From NCBI GenBank assembly GCA_030263375.1, contig SZOV01000019.1, forward strand, positions 1 to 39,873: a DNA stretch of 39,873 nt, in the 5' to 3' direction. A program made the translations under genes and the position numbers. The DNA comes from Deltaproteobacteria bacterium PRO3 (GTDB taxonomy: Bacteria > UBA10199 > DSSB01). The notes under the pieces were generated by a model. It was given only the letters and a program-made list of their open reading frames with translations, did no database searches and was not told where the DNA came from. Positions 1-6,918 of this stretch are shown here, piece by piece (the stretch's first letter is position 1; each line of letters starts with the position of its first letter).

Positions 1-1390
1 TGCCGACCGATTGGATCGATTCGTTGCCCGGCGTCAGGTACTGGGCCACCGTCATCTTGAGGGCCGAGCCGTCCTTGAGCGAGTACACCGACTGCACCGA
101 GCCCTTGCCGAAGGTCTGGCTGCCGATGACGACGCCGCGGCCGTTGTTTTTGATCGCGCCGGCGACGATCTCGGAGGCCGAGGCCGAGCCGTCGTTGACG
201 ATGACGACCACCGGGTAGTCGGGCTCGGTGTCGCCCGCCGTGGCCTCGTCGACCTCGAGGATCTGGTTGTTGGCGCCGACGGTGAGGACGATGGTGCCCT
301 TGGCCAGAAACTTGTCCGCGATGTCGACGGCCTGGTTGAGCAGGCCGCCCGGGTTATTGCGGAAGTCGAGGATCAGCCCTTTGAAGTTCTTGCTCTTGTC
401 ACGCATCGCCTTCAAGTGGCGGTTGAGCTCGCGGCTGGTCTCTTCTTGGAAGCTTTTCACCTTCAGGATGCCGACGTCGCCCTCGGGGCTTTCGGCCAGC
501 TTGGATTGGACCGATTCGATCTTGATGTTGGCGCGGGTCAGGGTGAAGTCGAGCGGTGCCTCGGCGCCCTCGCGGGTCACCGTGATGGCGACGCTGGTCC
601 CGATCTTGCCGCGCAGGCGCTCGACCGCCTCGGTGAGGTCCATGTTGATCGAGGCCTCGTCGCCGATCTTGACGATCTTATCCTTGGGCTTGAGGCCGGC
701 CCGCGCCGCGGGCGTGTTGGGCAGGGGCGCGATGACGGTGAGCTCGCCGTCCTTCAGGCCGATGACGATGCCGATGCCGCCGAACTCGCCCTCGGTCTGG
801 GTCTTGAACTCGGTGAAAATCTTGGGGGGCAATAGCGAGCTGTGCGGGTCGAGGGAGTCGAGCATGCCGTTGATCGCGGCGTATTGCATGTCCTCGAGCT
901 TGACCTCGCCCTTGTAGTGCGTCTCGACGAAGGCGAAGACGTTCTGGATCACCGGCAGTATGTCGTCGGCGCCCTTCATGGAGGGCACGCTGAAGCTTTT
1001 CTTCTTTCCCGCGAGCTCGACCGTGAAGGAGCCGGCGCCGTCGGGGAAGAGCACCAGGATTTCGGGGACGCTGCGCGAGAGGCCGAGCAGGGCCTCTTTG
1101 AGCAGGGCCTTGGGAGCCAGGGCCTCGGTGTCGTAGTAGTTTTTGACGAGGTAGCGCAGCGTTTGGCGAAAGATCTCGGCCCGGGAGAATTCGCTGTCCT
1201 TCGCCTCGCTGGGCGCGGCGACGACGGCGGGTTGGCCGCGATCGCGGAATTCTTGGAACTTCGGGTACAGGACGACCGCGCCCGCCAGCAGGGTGAAGAA
1301 GAGGAGGATTTTGAAAAGACGGAGTTTCAAGGGTGCTACCTGCGCGGGTCTCGGGATCCAAGCTTCGTGGAAGGCCGGAGTTTTATTCAT
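1..1390 (-). CDS. S41-family C-terminal processing peptidase (CtpA/Prc-like), 3' end cut by window edge
   Basis: The first 463 codons of an envelope serine protease of the CtpA/Prc family, which trims C-termini of periplasmic proteins. An N-terminal hydrophobic anchor spans about residues 25-42. A conserved segment around 168-186 (DPHSS) is followed by a PDZ domain at about 205-275, with GGIGI at its start. The catalytic region shows DFRNNPGG (342-349), the nucleophile motif GSASASE (401-407, probably Ser404) and the general-base lysine in FGKGS (Lys429). The reading frame is still open at base 1, so the C-terminus is missing. The ATG at 1390 was chosen; an in-frame TTG at 1330, just before the anchor, is an alternative. 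It lies 81 bases downstream of the flippase-like gene on the same strand and may be co-transcribed with it. Confidence 0.93.
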   Translation of the reverse strand, partial: MNKTPAFHEAWIPRPAQVAPLKLRLFKILLFFTLLAGAVVLYPKFQEFRDRGQPAVVAAPSEAKDSEFSRAEIFRQTLRYLVKNYYDTEALAPKALLKEALLGLSRSVPEILVLFPDGAGSFTVELAGKKKSFSVPSMKGADDILPVIQNVFAFVETHYKGEVKLEDMQYAAINGMLDSLDPHSSLLPPKIFTEFKTQTEGEFGGIGIVIGLKDGELTVIAPLPNTPAARAGLKPKDKIVKIGDEASINMDLTEAVERLRGKIGTSVAITVTREGAEAPLDFTLTRANIKIESVQSKLAESPEGDVGILKVKSFQEETSRELNRHLKAMRDKSKNFKGLILDFRNNPGGLLNQAVDIADKFLAKGTIVLTVGANNQILEVDEATAGDTEPDYPVVVIVNDGSASASEIVAGAIKNNGRGVVIGSQTFGKGSVQSVYSLKDGSALKMTVAQYLTPGNESIQSVG

Positions 1391-1471
1391 GAATTTCTAT
1401 TTCCATGCCAAGGTTCGAGGCGGTTTATCAAGGGTTTTTTCGCGTTTTCCCCCGCGACGGCGCTTTTCGAA

Positions 1472-2494
1472 TTACGGCGCGGGCGCGGGATTCGGTTTGT
1501 CGCCCGCGTCCCCTTTCATCAGGGACATGAAAACGAAGCCCACGCCGGTCCAGAACAGCATGCGGGTGCGGCGGACGATCTGGATCGAGGTGCCGATGGC
1601 CGGATCGAGCTTCAGCAGGGCGAAGACGCCCGCGAAGGCGCCCTCCATCACCCCCAGGCTGCCCGGGATGAAGACGAAGATCATGTTGATGATCACGGTC
1701 ATGGAGGCCAGCAAATAGCTGTCGATGAAGGAGATGGGATGGCCGAGGAAGCGGGCGGCGAGGTAGATCTCGCCGACGCCGGCCAGGCGGCCCAGAAAGT
1801 GAAGTCCGAAGGCCGCGACGAAGCCCTTGCGGTTCATTTTATAGAAGCGGGAGATGTGCCCGTCGATCTCGTGGACGTTGGCCAGGGTCTTTTCCGAAAA
1901 GTTCCGCTTCAGGCGCAGTTTCTTCAGCAGGTCGAGGAAGAAGCTGAACAGGCCCTCATGGGAGCGATAGAAGAGGAAGCCCGAGACCCCCACGATGACC
2001 GCCAAGGCGACGGGCAGCCCGATTTCCAGGGCCGGGGGCAGGGTGAAGCGGATGAAGGTGATCAGGACGCCCAGCAGCATAAACAGGGCGATGGCCATGT
2101 TGTTGAGGCTGCGGTCCACCACGACCGAGGCGGTCCCCTCGTTGAGCGGGATGTGGTCTTTGAGCATCAAGATGCGCGCCGGGTCGCCTCCCCCCCAGCT
2201 CAAGGGGGTGATGCTATTGATCGCCTCCCCCGAGGCCTTAATCTTGAAAATGTCCCATAAGTTGACGCGTTTACTTAGGTTTTTGAGAAAGATCTCCCAG
2301 GCCAGGGAGTAACTGAGCAACCAAAGGAGGCTGAGCCCGAGGATCCAAAAAAAATTCCAGCCGACCGTGCGCAAATATTCTAATAATACCGATGGTTTAA
2401 GTTTGATCACCAGGTAGACGAAGAAGGCCAGGCCGAGGAGGAAGAAGAAGCGGCGGAGGCGGCGGCGGAACTGGGGGGATTTCAATAAATTCAT
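1472..2494 (-). CDS. YbhN/UPF0104 (LPG synthase TM-region family) flippase-like membrane protein
   Basis: A 340-residue polytopic inner-membrane protein. It has a basic N-terminus (FRRRLRRFFFLL), seven or eight hydrophobic segments, and the family hallmarks GEAINSITPLSWGGGDPARI near residues 90-110 and FIPGSLGVMEG near 290-300. This family includes the membrane part of lysylphosphatidylglycerol synthase (MprF flippase domain) and stand-alone YbhN proteins, associated with moving lipids or lipid-linked precursors. The ATG at 2494 is preferred over an upstream in-frame TTG at 2545 because it begins directly at the basic membrane-entry segment. It is divergent from the CDP-alcohol transferase gene. 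Substrate unknown; the neighbourhood suggests a polar lipid or headgroup. Confidence 0.85.
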   Translation of the reverse strand: MNLLKSPQFRRRLRRFFFLLGLAFFVYLVIKLKPSVLLEYLRTVGWNFFWILGLSLLWLLSYSLAWEIFLKNLSKRVNLWDIFKIKASGEAINSITPLSWGGGDPARILMLKDHIPLNEGTASVVVDRSLNNMAIALFMLLGVLITFIRFTLPPALEIGLPVALAVIVGVSGFLFYRSHEGLFSFFLDLLKKLRLKRNFSEKTLANVHEIDGHISRFYKMNRKGFVAAFGLHFLGRLAGVGEIYLAARFLGHPISFIDSYLLASMTVIINMIFVFIPGSLGVMEGAFAGVFALLKLDPAIGTSIQIVRRTRMLFWTGVGFVFMSLMKGDAGDKPNPAPAP

Positions 2495-2513
2495 GAAGTT
2501 ATTTTCGGGATTT

Positions 2514-2545
2514 CTTATACCAGGCCCGGGGTGGAGGATAGTCAA
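2514..2545 (-). promoter_or_regulatory. candidate promoter for the flippase-like gene
   Basis: Read on the minus strand there is TTGACT (2545-2540) and an extended -10, TGGTATAAG (core TATAAG at 2519-2514), about 20 bases upstream of the ATG. The 20-base spacer is long, so the extended -10 would have to carry most of the recognition. Confidence 0.4.
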
Positions 2546-2573
2546 AAATGCGGGGGCAGGGGGTGTTTTGCCG

Positions 2574-2602
2574 TTGACACCCGATTGTCAAAAACCTTAT
2601 AA
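2574..2602 (+). promoter_or_regulatory. sigma-70-type promoter with internal inverted repeat
   Basis: TTGACA at 2574-2579 and TTATAA at 2597-2602 with a 17-base spacer, a near-consensus housekeeping promoter with a predicted start near 2609. The -35 hexamer is also the left arm of a perfect inverted repeat, TTGACA-N6-TGTCAA (right arm 2586-2591), that fills much of the spacer. It drives the operon starting at 2750 after an untranslated leader of about 140 bases. Confidence 0.75.
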
Positions 2603-2646
2603 CCACCGGATAATCTTCATTTTCTCAGGTCCTTCGGAAGCGAAAA

Positions 2647-2706
2647 ACCAAAAGATATTCGATGCCCCGGCATCGCATCCGCACTCGGCGTCATATACCT
2701 TTTGGT
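2647..2706 (+). promoter_or_regulatory. foldable 5' leader of the CDP-alcohol transferase operon
   Basis: An 8-base outer stem, ACCAAAAG (2647-2654) with CTTTTGGT (2699-2706), encloses a hairpin CGATGC (2660-2665) with GCATCG (2670-2675). It lies inside the predicted transcript and upstream of the coding start. No known riboswitch consensus was recognised; a functional structure is inference. Confidence 0.4.
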
Positions 2707-2749
2707 GGCCGAGCGAGGTCTACCCGGAAGAAGGGACACTGCAAAGTAT

Positions 2750-3565
2750 ATGAGCAAAATCGCCTTTCCACTGAATCTACTCCGACTCAGCCCCGACGAG
2801 CAGGCCACCAGCGGCAAAATCCTCGCGGGCACCGACGCCTGGATCGCCCGAAATATCAATAAACGGATTTCCCTCCCGATCAGCATCCTGCTGGCCCGGG
2901 CGGGCGTGACCCCCAACCAGATCACTCTGTTCAACCTGCTCTTGGGGATCCTCTCGGGCGTGATCGCCGCCTTCGGCGGCTACCCCCACCTCTTGGCGGC
3001 GGGCATTCTCTTCCAGCTGGTCTCGATCATCGACGGCTGCGACGGCGAGGTGGCCAAGCTCAACCAAAAGGCCACCAAGTTCGGCGCCTGGTTCGACACC
3101 GTGGGCGACAACCTCTCCTTCGTCGTCTTCATCACCGGCGTGACCTTCGGGCTGTACCAAGAGACCCACGCGGCCTGGATCCTCAACCTGGCCAAGCTCT
3201 CGTTGTTTTCCTTCGCGATCCTGCTCAGCATCATGATCAGCTACCTGATCCAGCAGAAGGGGGCCTCCGCCTCGCTGGTGACTTACGAGAAAGAGGTCGT
3301 CAGCGCCAAGGCGAAGAAGCAAAATCCGATCGTCGCCAAGCTGGTCTTCTACGGAAAATTCCTGGTGAAGAAGGATTTCTTCGCCTTCCTGTTTTTCTCC
3401 CTGGCGGTGGTCGACCTGCCGCAGGCCATCGTCTTTTTTGCGGCGCTGGGCACCAGCGCCGTCGCCGTCGTGCTCTCGGTGATCACCTTCAACGGCTATC
3501 GGGCCCGCAAGGCCCTGGCCGCCAAGGCCGTTGCCACCGAGGAGGCCCCGGGGGTGTCGCACTGA
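2750..3565 (+). CDS. CDP-alcohol phosphatidyltransferase family membrane enzyme
   Basis: A 271-residue integral membrane enzyme that transfers a phospho-alcohol from a CDP-activated donor to an alcohol acceptor. The family signature D-x2-DG-x2-A-R-x8-G-x3-D-x3-D is visible as DGCDGEVAK...GAWFDTVGD, about residues 94-119, with Lys in place of the usual Arg. Hydrophobic helices follow to the C-terminus. The DGCDGE/FGAWFDT wording resembles, from memory, di-myo-inositol-phosphate-phosphate synthase domains more than PgsA or PssA. The ATG at 2750 lacks a clear ribosome site; an in-frame TTG at 2702 is possible. The stop is separated by one base from the next start, implying coupling. The adjacent nucleotidyltransferase could make the CDP-linked donor. 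Confidence 0.88.
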   Translation: MSKIAFPLNLLRLSPDEQATSGKILAGTDAWIARNINKRISLPISILLARAGVTPNQITLFNLLLGILSGVIAAFGGYPHLLAAGILFQLVSIIDGCDGEVAKLNQKATKFGAWFDTVGDNLSFVVFITGVTFGLYQETHAAWILNLAKLSLFSFAILLSIMISYLIQQKGASASLVTYEKEVVSAKAKKQNPIVAKLVFYGKFLVKKDFFAFLFFSLAVVDLPQAIVFFAALGTSAVAVVLSVITFNGYRARKALAAKAVATEEAPGVSH

Positions 3566-3566
3566 T

Positions 3567-4220
3567 ATGCCGGACAGTCCCCAAAAAAAATCGGTCTGCG
3601 TCTTCGATTTCGACGGCACCCTCGTCGACTCGATGGGTGGCTTCGCCGACCTGGCCGCCCAGCTGATCGCCGAGGCCTACGACTGGCCCCGCGACGAGTC
3701 CCGCGAGGCCTACCTGCGCACCTCCGGACTGCCTTTCTTCCAGCAGCTCGAGGTCTTGTTTCCCGGCGACGCCCGCAACGCAGCGACCGCCGCCGCCTTC
3801 GAGGCGCGCAAGCAGGAAGGTTATTTCGGGCGCCCCTTCTTCCAGGACGTCCCCGCGGCGATAACCGGCCTGCAAGAGCGGGGGCTGCGCGCGGTGGTCT
3901 CCTCCAACAACGGGCAAGAATTGGTCGAGGCCTACCTCGAACGCCGGTCCAAGCCGCGCTTCGACCTGGTGCTGGGTTTCAAGAAGGGCTTCGCGAAGGG
4001 CAAGGCCCACTTCGAGAGGGTTCTCCAGCATTTCGGCCTGAAGGCCTCCGAGATGCTCTTCGTCGGCGATTCGCTGCACGACGCTCGCCAGGCGCTGGAG
4101 TTCGGCGTCGATTTCGTCGGGAGGGTGGGGACCTTCCGCCGAGAGCAATTCCAACAAGTGCATCCGCGGGCCGCGACCGTGCGCGGGCTCGACGAGCTCA
4201 TGGGGGTATTATGCAGGTAG
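3567..4220 (+). CDS. HAD-superfamily phosphatase
   Basis: A 217-residue cytosolic hydrolase. Motif I is DFDGTLVDS near residues 13-21 (nucleophile and acid/base Asp), motif II is SSNNG around 113-117, a motif III lysine lies in the KGFAKGK stretch, and motif IV is GDSLHDAR around 170-177. The fold is that of phosphoglycolate phosphatase-like HAD proteins, with a helical cap between motifs I and II. It starts one base after the CDP-alcohol transferase stop and its own stop overlaps the next gene by 10 bases, so all three are probably translated together. It may remove a phosphate from a pathway intermediate; the substrate cannot be read from the sequence. Confidence 0.88.
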   Translation: MPDSPQKKSVCVFDFDGTLVDSMGGFADLAAQLIAEAYDWPRDESREAYLRTSGLPFFQQLEVLFPGDARNAATAAAFEARKQEGYFGRPFFQDVPAAITGLQERGLRAVVSSNNGQELVEAYLERRSKPRFDLVLGFKKGFAKGKAHFERVLQHFGLKASEMLFVGDSLHDARQALEFGVDFVGRVGTFRREQFQQVHPRAATVRGLDELMGVLCR

Positions 4221-4972
4221 TTCTTCTGGCCGCCGGCATGGGGCTGCGTTTGGGGCATTTGACCCGGGCTCTGCCCAAGGCCTTGATCCGGCTCAACGGC
4301 AAGCCGCTCATCGACTACACCCTGCCGCGCCTGCTGGCGAACAAAAGGGTGGAAGAGGTCGTCGTCGTCGGCGGCTTCGAGCACGGCAACCTCGAGCGGC
4401 ACCTCGACGAAAACTACAGCCTGTTCGGCGACCGCCTGCGCCTGGTCGAAAACCGGGCCTTCACCCGCGGCAACCTCTACACGATGGAAGCGGCGCTGCC
4501 CTATCTCAGCGCTTCCTTTTTGGTTTGCAACGTCGACCACGTCTTTTCCGAAAAGACCTGGGCCTTCATCCTGCAGGAGAGGCCCGAGCCCGCGATCTTC
4601 TGCGATTTTCTGCGCAGCCTGGCCGAGGACGAGATGAAGGTCCTGCTCGACGCCGACAAGCGCGTCGTCGACATGGCCAAGACTCTCGAGAGCTACGACG
4701 CCGGCTACGTCGGCCTGACCTACATGACCGCCGACAAGATCGAGCTCTACCGCGAAGCCCTCGCCGAGACCGCCTCCGCGCGCGGCGACAAGGCCGTGGT
4801 CGAGAACGTCCTGCCCGTGATGGCGGCCCAGGGCGAGGCGATCCGCGTCATTCCCTTCGATAAGAACGTTTGGTACGAGGTCGACACCCGCGAGGACCTG
4901 GCCAAGGCCGAGGCCGCGCTGCGGGCCCTCGAGGCCGAAGAGGCCGCCGACGCGGCCCTGCGCTTCAGCTGA
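4211..4972 (+). CDS. sugar/alcohol-phosphate nucleotidyltransferase (IPCT/LicC-like)
   Basis: A 253-residue cytosolic NTP-transferase of the GT-A fold. The N-terminus carries the nucleotide-binding signature LAAGMGLRLG...PKALIRLNGKPL (about residues 5-33), followed by a NVDHVF metal-site motif near residue 100. The general pattern matches inositol-1-phosphate or choline-phosphate cytidylyltransferases (IPCT, LicC), which make CDP-alcohols. With a CDP-alcohol phosphotransferase two genes upstream, a donor-making role is a reasonable inference; in some organisms IPCT and the transferase are fused. GDP- or dTDP-sugar synthesis is the alternative. The start overlaps the end of the phosphatase gene by 10 bases. 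Confidence 0.82.
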   Translation: MQVVLLAAGMGLRLGHLTRALPKALIRLNGKPLIDYTLPRLLANKRVEEVVVVGGFEHGNLERHLDENYSLFGDRLRLVENRAFTRGNLYTMEAALPYLSASFLVCNVDHVFSEKTWAFILQERPEPAIFCDFLRSLAEDEMKVLLDADKRVVDMAKTLESYDAGYVGLTYMTADKIELYREALAETASARGDKAVVENVLPVMAAQGEAIRVIPFDKNVWYEVDTREDLAKAEAALRALEAEEAADAALRFS

Positions 4973-4991
4973 TTCCGTATTTACACGCCCC

Positions 4992-5014
4992 GCCGTCGGT
5001 GCTAGTCCGACGGC
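4992..5014 (+). promoter_or_regulatory. 8-bp hairpin immediately before the radical SAM start
   Basis: GCCGTCGG (4992-4999) pairs perfectly with CCGACGGC (5007-5014) around a 7-base loop, and the radical SAM ATG begins eight bases later at 5022. There is no Shine-Dalgarno sequence. No T-run follows, so it is a poor intrinsic terminator; translational control or mRNA stability are alternatives. Confidence 0.4.
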
Positions 5015-5021
5015 CTCATCC

Positions 5022-5969
5022 ATGATGCGTCCGAACTTCATCCAAAGAGTGCGTTATTCGCCCTGGTTCACCCAGCTGGTGGTGATCCGCCGCTGCAACT
5101 TGAGCTGCACTTACTGCAACGAGTTCGACCAGGCCTCCGACCCCGTCCCGCTCGAGACGCTGAAGGCGCGGGCCCGCAAGTTGAAAGAGCTGGGCGCCTA
5201 CTCGATCAACCTGACGGGCGGCGAGCCGACCATGCACCCCGGCCTCCCCGAGCTGATCCGCTATTGCCGCCGCGAGCTGAAATTTCTCAACACCTCGATG
5301 ATCACCAACGGCTTCTATTTGAAGAAAGAGCTGATCGAATCGCTCAACGACGCGGGCCTCCAGGCCATGCAGATCTCCATCGACGGGGTGAAGCCCAACG
5401 ACGTCACCGTCAAGGTGCTCGACAGCCTGCGCAAGCGGCTGGGCTATCTCAAGGACTACGCCAAATTCGAGGTGGTGGTCTCGGGGGTGATCGGCTCTTG
5501 CCCGCCGCAGGAGACCTTCGAGGTCATTCAGTTCGCGAAGGAGCAGGGCTTCAAGCCGCGGGTGCTCATCATCCACGACCAGGATGGCCAGGTGAAGTTG
5601 AACGACGAGCAACTCGCGGTCTTCGAGCGGATCAAGAAGCTGATCCCGAAGAGCTTCCCCGAGTTCACCGACTACCGCTACGAGATGATCCGCACCGGCA
5701 GCGCGCCCTTCAAGTGCCGGGCCGGCAGCCGCTATCTCTACGTCGACGAGAACGGCGTGGTCAGCTGGTGCTCGCAGACGCGCGACGCCTTCCGCAAGGA
5801 CTTGATGGACTATTCCTTCGAGGACCTGAAGCGCGAGTTCTACACCTACAAATCCTGCCAGGACAAATGCACGCTGGGCTGCGTCCGCGCGGCGAGCTCG
5901 GTGGATAATTGGCGGCGGCAGGATGCGCCGGGCACCCTCGATCCCGCCGTTTCCAACGGCGCCATCTGA
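5022..5969 (+). CDS. radical SAM/SPASM-like protein
   Basis: A 315-residue protein with the radical SAM cluster motif CNLSCTYC (C-x3-C-x2-C, about residues 25-32), which binds the 4Fe-4S cluster that cleaves S-adenosylmethionine, and a GGEP motif near residues 67-70. The C-terminal third contains CRAG, WCSQ and C-x3-C-x3-C (KSCQDKCTLGC), the spacing expected of a SPASM or twitch extension binding auxiliary clusters. The substrate is unknown. It follows the nucleotidyltransferase by 49 bases containing a strong hairpin, so it is probably in the same transcript and may modify the same product. The next codon (5025) is also ATG. Confidence 0.88.
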   Translation: MMRPNFIQRVRYSPWFTQLVVIRRCNLSCTYCNEFDQASDPVPLETLKARARKLKELGAYSINLTGGEPTMHPGLPELIRYCRRELKFLNTSMITNGFYLKKELIESLNDAGLQAMQISIDGVKPNDVTVKVLDSLRKRLGYLKDYAKFEVVVSGVIGSCPPQETFEVIQFAKEQGFKPRVLIIHDQDGQVKLNDEQLAVFERIKKLIPKSFPEFTDYRYEMIRTGSAPFKCRAGSRYLYVDENGVVSWCSQTRDAFRKDLMDYSFEDLKREFYTYKSCQDKCTLGCVRAASSVDNWRRQDAPGTLDPAVSNGAI

Positions 5970-6024
5970 CGCTTCTTTTTTCACCAACCTAATGGGCGAG
6001 CGGCGTTGTTTTGGTATTGTTTAT

Positions 6025-6044
6025 GATGCCCTCGCCGGGGCATC
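6025..6044 (+). terminator. hairpin after the radical SAM gene, weak terminator candidate
   Basis: GATGCCC (6025-6031) pairs with GGGCATC (6038-6044) around a 6-base loop, followed by a short, mixed T-rich tract. It sits between the radical SAM stop and the next promoter, which is where a terminator is expected. Confidence 0.45.
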
Positions 6045-6050
6045 GTTTCC

Positions 6051-6080
6051 TTGACATCTGTTTGATTTCATTTCTTTATA
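6051..6080 (+). promoter_or_regulatory. sigma-70-type promoter of the lipoprotein block
   Basis: TTGACA (6051-6056) and TTTATA (6075-6080) with an 18-base spacer; predicted start near 6087, giving a leader of about 80 bases before the ATG at 6166. The surrounding DNA is distinctly AT-rich. Confidence 0.72.
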
Positions 6081-6165
6081 GCAACCTCGTTAATTTTGTT
6101 TCGATAAAGGTCAGGTCTTCCGTAAATCTCACCGGGTAAGGGTTTGACGAAGGCGTGTTGAACCC

Positions 6166-6918
6166 ATGCAGAGAATCATAAGCTGTTTGAAGGTAGGGTT
6201 GCTTTCTTGCCTGCTGATCCTTGCCGCCGGCTGCGGTACAGGCGGTCAATTGCCTGTTTTTCAGGATGCCTCCAAGAAATTTTGTCTTGCCGATTCGGAA
6301 TGCGGGCCCTTGGAGATATGTTCCGCTTCCCATCAATGCTTACCCCGCGCCGCACCATGCGAAGGGCAGGTTGATTGCTCCAGTGATTCGGTTTGTTCCG
6401 GCGGCCTCTGCCTAGAGCCCGGGGTTTGCTATTTTGACTATCAGTGCCCCGCCGAAATGGCCTGCGAGTCTTACCGATGCGTCTATCGTCGCTGCTTCCA
6501 GGACTCGGAGTGTGAAATGGGCAAGCGCTGCGACGCCATCGTCGGGAGTTGTCGAGAAGGCCTCTGTTTCGCTGATTCCGAGTGCGCCGAGGGTCATTGC
6601 TGCGATCCGCTGCGGTCGGCCTGCGTTCCGGAGCTTGTCTGCGAGCGGTATGACAAGGGAATTCCTCAAGACTGCCAGCCTGCGTCCGAGAGCTGTGACC
6701 GCGAGGACAACGATTGTGATGGCGCCATCGACGAGGATTACCCGGATCTCGGGAAAAATTGTTCGGTAGGCACGGGTGTTTGTTTCCAGGTGGGAAATCT
6801 TGTCTGCAATCCGGACGGCACGGGTCTTTCGTGCGACGTAACGCCCGGCCCCTCCGATGCGGAGGTTTGCGACGGTGTGGACAACAATTGCGATGGAGTC
6901 ATCGATGAAGGCTGCTAA
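6166..6918 (+). CDS. Cys-rich lipoprotein with two MopE-type metal-binding motifs
   Basis: A 250-residue predicted lipoprotein: a signal peptide with lipobox LAAGC near residues 20-24, then about 130 residues of Cys-rich repeats of the DSEC...C type (for example FCLADSECGPLEIC, CFQDSECEMGKRC, CFADSECAEGHCC), likely disulfide-stabilised. The C-terminal part has two MopE-type motifs, SCDREDNDCDGAIDEDY and VCDGVDNNCDGVIDEGC, whose aspartates resemble EF-hand-like Ca or metal-binding loops (Pfam Cu-binding_MopE type). It ends directly with the second motif. The next gene starts inside its last codons (14-base overlap), pointing to coupled expression. Exact function unknown; exposure outside the inner membrane is expected. 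Confidence 0.85.
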   Translation: MQRIISCLKVGLLSCLLILAAGCGTGGQLPVFQDASKKFCLADSECGPLEICSASHQCLPRAAPCEGQVDCSSDSVCSGGLCLEPGVCYFDYQCPAEMACESYRCVYRRCFQDSECEMGKRCDAIVGSCREGLCFADSECAEGHCCDPLRSACVPELVCERYDKGIPQDCQPASESCDREDNDCDGAIDEDYPDLGKNCSVGTGVCFQVGNLVCNPDGTGLSCDVTPGPSDAEVCDGVDNNCDGVIDEGC

